DNA from: UBA940 sp964464465
GTDB taxonomy: Bacteria; Bacteroidota; Bacteroidia; Bacteroidales; Rikenellaceae
DNA: 19,448 bases
Reading direction: 5' to 3'
Assembly: GCA_964464465.1 (NCBI GenBank)
Contig: CAYXGF010000034.1
Location: forward strand, 1-19,448
Below, piece by piece: positions 14,934-19,448 of this stretch; position 1 is the first letter of the stretch, and every line of letters begins with the position of its first letter. The notes under the pieces are model-generated. The model saw only the letters and a program-made list of their open reading frames with translations, made no database searches and was not told where the DNA came from. The translations under genes were made by a program, and so were the position numbers.

Positions 14934-15497
14934 TTAACGTTTCAGGAAATCCCCGACGAGCTGCGCCGCCTGCTGCACCGCAGTTTCGAGGTCGTCGTTG
15001 ATTACCGTATGATCGAAGTTCGGAGCCTGTGCTATCTCGGCCTCGGCCTTGGCAAGGCGGCACTCTATCGTCTCCCTGCTGTCCGTTCCGCGCGAGCAGA
15101 GCCTGCGTTCGAGCTCCTCGACCGACGGAGGCATTACGAACACCGACATGGCGCGCTCGCCGAATATCCTTTTAAGTCTCTGGCCGCCCATGACATCGAC
15201 GTCGAACACGATGGTGTTTCCCTTGTCCCATATGCGCCGCGTCTCGCTTTTCAGCGTGCCGTAGTATTTGCCAGGATACACCTCCTCCCACTCCACGAAG
15301 TCGCCGTCACTGATTTTTGCAGCGAACTGCTCCGGAGTGAAGAAATAATATTCCATGCCGTCCTTCTCCTTTCCGCGCGGAGCGCGCGAGGTTGCCGAAA
15401 TGGAGAATTCCAGCGAGGGGAACATGTCCAGAAGACGTTTTACAATCGTGGTTTTGCCGGAACCACTCGGGGCCGAGAATATGATGAGTCTGTCCAT
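14934..15497 (-). CDS. gmk: Guanylate kinase
   Basis: 187 residues, standard for Gmk, which phosphorylates GMP to GDP. The P-loop APSGSGKT is at residues 9-16. The GMP-binding region is SISATSRAPRGKEKDGMEYYF, followed by FVEWEEVYPGKYYGT, and IVFDVDVMGGQRLK carries the family-typical acidic motif. It begins 6 nt after the yicC stop, a pairing conserved in many bacteria. Confidence 0.97.
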   Translation of the reverse strand: MDRLIIFSAPSGSGKTTIVKRLLDMFPSLEFSISATSRAPRGKEKDGMEYYFFTPEQFAAKISDGDFVEWEEVYPGKYYGTLKSETRRIWDKGNTIVFDVDVMGGQRLKRIFGERAMSVFVMPPSVEELERRLCSRGTDSRETIECRLAKAEAEIAQAPNFDHTVINDDLETAVQQAAQLVGDFLKR

Positions 15498-15503
15498 AAT
15501 GCT

Positions 15504-16382
15504 TTAAAGAATATTGAGAACCTGTTCCTTGATTTTTTCCAGCTCGTCCTTCATCCGCACCACCAGCTGCTGGATATTGCTGTCGTTGGCCTTCGAGCCG
15601 AGCGTATTTATCTCGCGGCCCATCTCCTGAGCGATGAAACCCAGTTTGCGACCCGGCTCAGGTTCGCCGGCAGCCGTCGTACGGAAATAGTTGCAGTGGT
15701 TGCTCAGGCGCACCTTCTCCTCGGTTATGTCGAGCTTCTCGATATAGAAAATCATCTCCTGTTCGAGACGGTTGGTGTCCGGTTCGAGTCCCGCCTTGGC
15801 TATGTTCTCGCGTATGCGCGTGCGGATAATCTCCGTCCTGGCCTCCTCGAACGGCGTCACCTGTACTTTGAGCTCCTCGATTTTGTCCACCCGGCGCAGG
15901 ATGTCGGCGATAAGCGTAGCGCCCTCCTGACGGCGGAAACTGTCCAGAGAGTCGAGTGCCTGCCGTACGGTCGCCAGCAGTGCGTCGATGTGTCCCTGCC
16001 CCACCTCGCCGCTCACGGGAACCGTCACTTCCGGCAGCCGCATGATACATGCCGCAAGCGCGGCCGCATCCGGCTGACAGCTGTCGCCGCACTCGCGCAA
16101 AGCCGAGACAATCTGTCCATAGTAACTCCTGAATACCTCGCCGTTTATCGTCACCGCCCCCTGCGCAGTACGGTTCTCGACCGTGATGCAGACATCGGTC
16201 TTGCCGCGGGAAACGGCTCCCGCCACCGCGTTGCGAATCTCCATCTCCGCCGCGCGGTATGCCGCGGGAATCCTGAGACTCAGGTCTACCTGCTTGCTGT
16301 TGAGAGTGCGTATCTCAACGGTAAATTTAGTGTCCTCGTATTCGCTTACGGCCTTGCCGAAGCCTGTCATGGATTTTACCAT
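15504..16382 (-). CDS. YicC/YloC family endoribonuclease
   Basis: 292 residues from the ATG at 16382, giving the family-typical start MVKSMTGFGKA. The N-terminal YicC-like domain (with EIRTLNSKQVDLSLRIP) is followed by the C-terminal DUF1732 domain ending GREINTLGSKANDSNIQQLVVRMKDELEKIKEQ. YicC-type proteins have been described as endoribonucleases that affect small-RNA and mRNA decay; the role in this organism is inferred from family. The frame is open to 16412, but those codons lie at or upstream of the predicted transcription start (about 16404). It is first in the yicC-gmk-nadD-DUF3109 operon. Confidence 0.93.
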   Translation of the reverse strand: MVKSMTGFGKAVSEYEDTKFTVEIRTLNSKQVDLSLRIPAAYRAAEMEIRNAVAGAVSRGKTDVCITVENRTAQGAVTINGEVFRSYYGQIVSALRECGDSCQPDAAALAACIMRLPEVTVPVSGEVGQGHIDALLATVRQALDSLDSFRRQEGATLIADILRRVDKIEELKVQVTPFEEARTEIIRTRIRENIAKAGLEPDTNRLEQEMIFYIEKLDITEEKVRLSNHCNYFRTTAAGEPEPGRKLGFIAQEMGREINTLGSKANDSNIQQLVVRMKDELEKIKEQVLNIL

Positions 16383-16409
16383 TGTCGGATCGTTTGTTTG
16401 TTCGTTTTG

Positions 16410-16442
16410 CAAAGATACGAATAAGGAGCGCGCAAAAGCAAA
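16410..16442 (-). promoter_or_regulatory. Promoter of yicC-gmk-nadD-DUF3109
   Basis: On the minus strand TTTG (16439-16442), a 21-nt spacer and TATCTTTG (16410-16417) match the Bacteroidetes consensus. The predicted start near 16404 leaves a leader of about 22 nt. It is embedded in palindromic repeat copy B, with the same layout as the nfeD promoter in copy A. Confidence 0.8.
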
Positions 16443-16570
16443 TTTTATTTGCGGTTTTGCCGAGGCGAAGTATCTTGGGCGAAGCCAAAAAACGAAAAGC
16501 CTGGCGCAGAGCCAGACGAAGTTTGGATATGCCGGGACGAAGTATCTTGGGCCGCAGGTTAAAGGTACGA
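16410..16570. repeat. Promoter-bearing palindromic repeat, copy B (expanded)
   Basis: The outer arms AAGATAC (16412-16418) and GTATCTT (16470-16476) are complementary. The inner stem is GCAAAA (16432-16437) and GCAAAT (16438-16443) with ATTTGC (16447-16452) and TTTTGC (16455-16460) around the loop TTT. The right part recurs as a direct repeat: 16459-16480 and 16531-16552 agree at 20 of 22 positions, 72 bp apart. A hairpin CTGGC-GCAGA-GCCAG (16501-16515) lies between them. The end (16549-16570) resembles the end of copy A at 2292-2313. Confidence 0.75.
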
Positions 16571-16644
16571 GGAATATGTCTAAAACCGCATGCCGTGTTT
16601 TGCGAAAAAAAGCGATGCGGCGCCGATGAAAAAAAAATCGAAGT
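16571..16644. other. Gene-free stretch between repeat copy B and the serC promoter
   Basis: With the repeat and promoters, this makes up the 348-bp gap between yicC and serC. It holds A-rich tracts and a weak 6-bp inverted repeat CCGCAT/ATGCGG (16586-16591 and 16615-16620). No credible open frame or RNA family is visible. Confidence 0.5.
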
Positions 16645-16676
16645 GTTGCTGCGAAACAAAAAAATCGATATATTTG
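16645..16676 (+). promoter_or_regulatory. Promoter of serC-serA-DUF1015
   Basis: GTTG (16645-16648, three of four -33 bases), a 20-nt spacer and TATATTTG (16669-16676, full match to TAnnTTTG). The predicted start near 16683 gives a leader of about 48 nt that is AT-rich and has no Shine-Dalgarno, as usual in Bacteroidetes. Confidence 0.72.
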
Positions 16677-16730
16677 TGATTGTGCTCACTGCAAATTGAC
16701 AACAATTTTTAACCTTTATAATAGACAGCT

Positions 16731-17804
16731 ATGAAAAAACACAATTTTAATGCGGGACCATCCATCCTTCCCCGGACGGTTCTGGAAAATGCCGCCGCTG
16801 CGGTTCTGGACTGGGACGGAATGGGCCTTTCGCTTCTGGAAATATCGCACCGCACCAAAGAGTTCGACGCCGTGATGGACGAGGCGGTAGCCCTCTTCCG
16901 CGAGCTGCTCGGCGTGCCCGACAACTATAAGATAATATTCGTCGGAGGCGGTGCCAGCACACAGTTCTTCCACGTGCCATACAACCTGCTCGAAAAGAAA
17001 GCCGGTTACATCAACACCGGCGTGTGGAGCAAGAAAGCCATAAAGGAGGCCAAACTGTTCGGCAATGTAGAGGTCGTAGCATCATCCGAGGACAAGAACT
17101 TCACATACATTCCGAAGGGATACGACATCCCGACGGATTTGGACTACCTGCACATCACAACCAACAACACCATCTACGGAACCGAATACCACACCGACAT
17201 CGACTCTCCGGTACCCCTGGTGGCAGACATGAGCTCCGACATTCTCAGCCGTCCGGTGGACGTTAGCAAATACGCCATGATATACGGCGGCGTGCAGAAG
17301 AACCTCGGCCCTGCCGGCGCTACGTTCATAATCATCCGCGACGACATGCTGGAACGCGTATCGCGCCCTCTGCCGTCGATGGTCAACTACAAGAACCACA
17401 CGGAGAACAACTCGATGTTCAACACTCCGCCCGTATTCCCGATATTCGTAGTCAAGGAGACGCTCAAATGGCTCAAAAGCATCGGCGGCGTGCAGGAGAT
17501 GTACCGCCGCAACAAGGCCAAAGCCGATATGCTTTACGGCGAAATCGACCGCAACTCGATGTTCGTAGGTACCACGGCTGTGGAAGACCGCTCGCTCATG
17601 AACATATGTTTCGTCATGCAGCCTGAGTACGAATCGCTCGCAGGCGAGTTCCTCGAATTCGCAAAGGCCCGCGGCATGGTCGGCATCAAGGGACACCGTC
17701 TTGTCGGCGGATTCCGTGCGTCGTGCTACAACGCGCTGCCTATCGAGAGCGTCAAGGCTCTGGTAGACTGCATGCAGGAGTTCGAAAAGATTCACACCAA
17801 ATAG
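16731..17804 (+). CDS. serC: Phosphoserine aminotransferase
   Basis: 357 residues, usual SerC length. It converts 3-phosphohydroxypyruvate and glutamate to O-phosphoserine (and acts on the analogous vitamin B6 intermediate in some bacteria). The N-terminus HNFNAGPSILP is the family signature. The phosphate/PLP region is GGGASTQF (72-79). HITTNNTIYGTEY (141-153) and DMSSDILSR (166-174) carry cofactor contacts. The PLP Schiff-base lysine is Lys190 in GGVQKNLGPAG. HRLVGGFRASCYNA near the C-terminus holds substrate-binding residues. It is first of three same-strand genes, 9 nt before serA. Confidence 0.97.
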   Translation: MKKHNFNAGPSILPRTVLENAAAAVLDWDGMGLSLLEISHRTKEFDAVMDEAVALFRELLGVPDNYKIIFVGGGASTQFFHVPYNLLEKKAGYINTGVWSKKAIKEAKLFGNVEVVASSEDKNFTYIPKGYDIPTDLDYLHITTNNTIYGTEYHTDIDSPVPLVADMSSDILSRPVDVSKYAMIYGGVQKNLGPAGATFIIIRDDMLERVSRPLPSMVNYKNHTENNSMFNTPPVFPIFVVKETLKWLKSIGGVQEMYRRNKAKADMLYGEIDRNSMFVGTTAVEDRSLMNICFVMQPEYESLAGEFLEFAKARGMVGIKGHRLVGGFRASCYNALPIESVKALVDCMQEFEKIHTK

Positions 17805-17813
17805 CACTGCATC

Positions 17814-18737
17814 ATGAAAGTATTGGTCGCCACAGAGAAGCCGTTCGCAAAAAAGGCCGTGGACGGTATTCGTGAGATAATAGAAAGTGCCGGATACGAA
17901 CTCGCACTGCTCGAAAAATATACCGACAAAAGCTGCCTGCTCGACGCCGTGAAGGACGCCGACGCGCTCATTATCCGCTCGGACAAGGTCACCGCAGAGG
18001 TTGTGTCCGCCGCCGCGAATCTGAAAATCGTAGTGCGCGCCGGGGCTGGATACGACAATGTCGATTTGGCCGCATGCTCGGCCCGCGGCATAGTCGTGAT
18101 GAACACGCCGGGACAGAACTCCAACGCCGTGGCGGAACTCGCAATCGGCATGATGATTTTCATGGCCCGCAACCAGTTCACGCCAGGAACGGGCTGCGAG
18201 CTGAAAGGCAAGACTCTCGGCATTCACGCCTACGGAAATGTAGGACGTCTTGTAGGACGTCTGGGCAAAGCCATGGGCATGACCGTCAAGGCATACGACC
18301 CGTTCATCAAGGACGCGGCAGTGTTCGAGGCCGACGGCGTGCAGGCTGTCGACAGCGTGGAGGCGCTTTATGCAGGAAGCGATTATGTCTCGCTGCACAT
18401 TCCGGCAACCGAGCAGACCAAAAAGAGCATCGGATATGACCTGCTCTCTTCGATGCCGAAAGGCGCGACACTCGTCAACACCGCCCGCAAAGAGGTCATC
18501 GACGAGGCCGGTCTGGACAAAGCCCTCACAGAACGCGAGGACCTGAAATACGTGACAGACATTGCGGCTGACACGCAGAGCGAGCTCGGCGCCAAGTTCG
18601 GCAAACGTGTTTTCGCCACCGCGAAGAAGATGGGAGCCGAAACCGCCGAGGCCAATATCAACGCCGGTCTTGCGGCTGCAAGTCAGATTGTTGATTTTCT
18701 GGTGAATGGCAACACGCGTTTCCAGGTTAACAAATAA
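17814..18737 (+). CDS. serA: D-3-phosphoglycerate dehydrogenase, short form lacking the catalytic His
   Basis: 307 residues, a short PGDH without the C-terminal ASB or ACT regulatory domains (E. coli SerA is 410). It oxidises 3-phosphoglycerate to 3-phosphohydroxypyruvate, the first step of serine synthesis. Substrate-site residues are visible at RAGAGYDNVD (75-84). The nucleotide-binding loop is LGIHAYGNVGR (135-145), and the active-site Arg is in NTARKEVID (Arg225). Where most 2-hydroxyacid dehydrogenases have the catalytic His (TPHxGAxT), this one has FATAKKMGAET (267-277), with Lys271/Lys272. The absence of an ACT domain suggests it is not serine-inhibited in the E. coli manner (inference). 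It follows serC by 9 nt. Confidence 0.94.
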   Translation: MKVLVATEKPFAKKAVDGIREIIESAGYELALLEKYTDKSCLLDAVKDADALIIRSDKVTAEVVSAAANLKIVVRAGAGYDNVDLAACSARGIVVMNTPGQNSNAVAELAIGMMIFMARNQFTPGTGCELKGKTLGIHAYGNVGRLVGRLGKAMGMTVKAYDPFIKDAAVFEADGVQAVDSVEALYAGSDYVSLHIPATEQTKKSIGYDLLSSMPKGATLVNTARKEVIDEAGLDKALTEREDLKYVTDIAADTQSELGAKFGKRVFATAKKMGAETAEANINAGLAAASQIVDFLVNGNTRFQVNK

Positions 18738-18745
18738 ACCGATTC

Positions 18746-18783
18746 GTTCCGCCCGTCCCGTATTCAGCGTGTTCGGGCGGAAC
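18746..18783. repeat. 10-bp perfect stem-loop between serA and DUF1015
   Basis: GTTCCGCCCG (18746-18755) and CGGGCGGAAC (18774-18783) are perfectly complementary around an 18-nt loop. No T run follows on the plus strand (next bases TTAATCACC), so this is not a classical terminator. It could be a processing or attenuation site that sets the DUF1015 level relative to serCA, or a rho-dependent or partial terminator (inference). Confidence 0.7.
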
Positions 18784-18804
18784 TTAATCACCTAAACAAC
18801 TACC

Positions 18805-19448
18805 ATGGTTAAAATCAAAGCATTCAAAGGTATACGTCCGCCAAAGGAGTATGCGGCGGAGGTTGCGTCACGTCCCTACGACGTACTCGATTCCGCAGAG
18901 GCGCAGGCCGAGGCTACCGAGCGTTCGCTGCTGCATATCATAAAGCCGGAGATAGATTTCACCCCAATTGCCGACGAACACTCGCAGGAGGTGTACGACA
19001 AGGCTGTCGAGAACTTCGCCGCATGGCGCGAAAAAGGCTGGTTAGTGCAGGACGAGCAGCCGTGCTATTACATATACGCGCAGACGATGGACGGCCGCAC
19101 GCAGTACGGTCTTGCAGCATGCTGCCACTTCGAGGACTATCTGTCCGGCAAAATCAAGAAACACGAGCTTACGCGCCGCGACAAGGAGGACGACCGTATG
19201 AAACACGTCCGCAACCAGAAGGCCAACATCGAGCCGGTGTTCTTTTCATATCCCGCCGACGCGCGCATGGACGCCATCGTCGCCTCGGTCGTGAAGAATC
19301 AGGACCCGGAATACGATTTCGTCGCCGCCGACGGTTTCGGTCACACCTTCTGGAAGATTTCCGACCGGAAGACCATCGACGAGATAACCGGCATATTCGC
19401 ATCCATTCCGGCCCTCTACGTGGCTGACGGACACCACAGAACGGCCGC
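18805..19448 (+). CDS. DUF1015 family protein (C-terminus cut by window edge)
   Basis: The first 214 codons are visible and open at the right edge; complete members are roughly 400 residues. It starts at ATG 18805 with MVKIKAFKGIRPPKEYA and RPYDVLDS (23-30), followed by the conserved charged stretch KKHELTRRDKEDDR (118-131), and reaches ADGHHRTA (207-214), all typical of DUF1015. The family has no function I can assign from sequence. It lies 67 nt after serA, separated by a stem-loop, with no promoter box that I recognise between, so it is probably transcribed with serC-serA. Its place there suggests a link to phosphoserine or serine metabolism (inference). Confidence 0.93.
   Translation, partial: MVKIKAFKGIRPPKEYAAEVASRPYDVLDSAEAQAEATERSLLHIIKPEIDFTPIADEHSQEVYDKAVENFAAWREKGWLVQDEQPCYYIYAQTMDGRTQYGLAACCHFEDYLSGKIKKHELTRRDKEDDRMKHVRNQKANIEPVFFSYPADARMDAIVASVVKNQDPEYDFVAADGFGHTFWKISDRKTIDEITGIFASIPALYVADGHHRTA

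Noticed and set aside
14634..16424. 596-codon plus-strand open frame opposite yicC, gmk and nadD
   Set aside because: Three recognised genes occupy the minus strand with tight operon spacing. The plus frame is a GC-codon shadow with no domain.
17082..18791. 569-codon minus-strand open frame opposite serC and serA
   Set aside because: It spans two recognised genes and their junction and has the His/Val/Arg-rich look of an antisense shadow.

Overview
The window looks like an ordinary chromosomal segment from a Bacteroidales bacterium. The evidence is Bacteroidetes-type promoters (TTTG about 20 nt upstream of TAnnTTTG), general scarcity of Shine-Dalgarno sequences, a Thr-Tyr-Gly tRNA string, a serC-serA-DUF1015 cluster, and a nfeD-floA pair. 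The moderately high GC content by eye and the gene set would fit Rikenellaceae (Alistipes-like), but the exact taxon is inference. No phage, insertion sequence, CRISPR array, rRNA gene or defence island is visible.

Layout. Positions 1-311 hold three minus-strand tRNA genes (Gly partial, Tyr, Thr) behind one promoter. Positions 312-643 carry no convincing gene. Positions 644-2259 form a complete minus-strand transcription unit: a promoter inside a palindromic repeat, an NfeD-family membrane protein, flotillin-like FloA, and a rho-independent terminator. Positions 2349-10648 form a tightly packed minus-strand series that could be one operon, in transcription order: ZnuB-like metal permease, LptF/LptG-type permease, ribBA, fmt, a two-TM sensor-like protein without an output domain, TrkH, and an exported SPOR-like protein. 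mtaB runs divergently on the plus strand (10730-12022) and converges on a decayed S41 peptidase pseudogene (12026-about 13539).

Positions 13585-16442 hold a second compact minus-strand operon: yicC, gmk, nadD (with a C-terminal TPR-like extension) and a DUF3109 cysteine-rich protein. Its promoter lies inside a second copy of the palindromic repeat found before nfeD. On the right, serC, serA and a DUF1015 gene (cut by the window edge) run on the plus strand from a clear promoter.

Working together: serC and serA make O-phosphoserine from 3-phosphoglycerate, and the conserved neighbour DUF1015 is a candidate for a linked step because no serB is present here. The long left operon mixes envelope functions (lipopolysaccharide export permease, potassium uptake, SPOR-like protein) with riboflavin synthesis and initiator-tRNA formylation. 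The points most worth a second look are the paired promoter-bearing palindromes with covarying stems, DUF1015 in the serine cluster, the histidine-less SerA, the NadD-TPR fusion, and the sensor-TrkH-SPOR trio.
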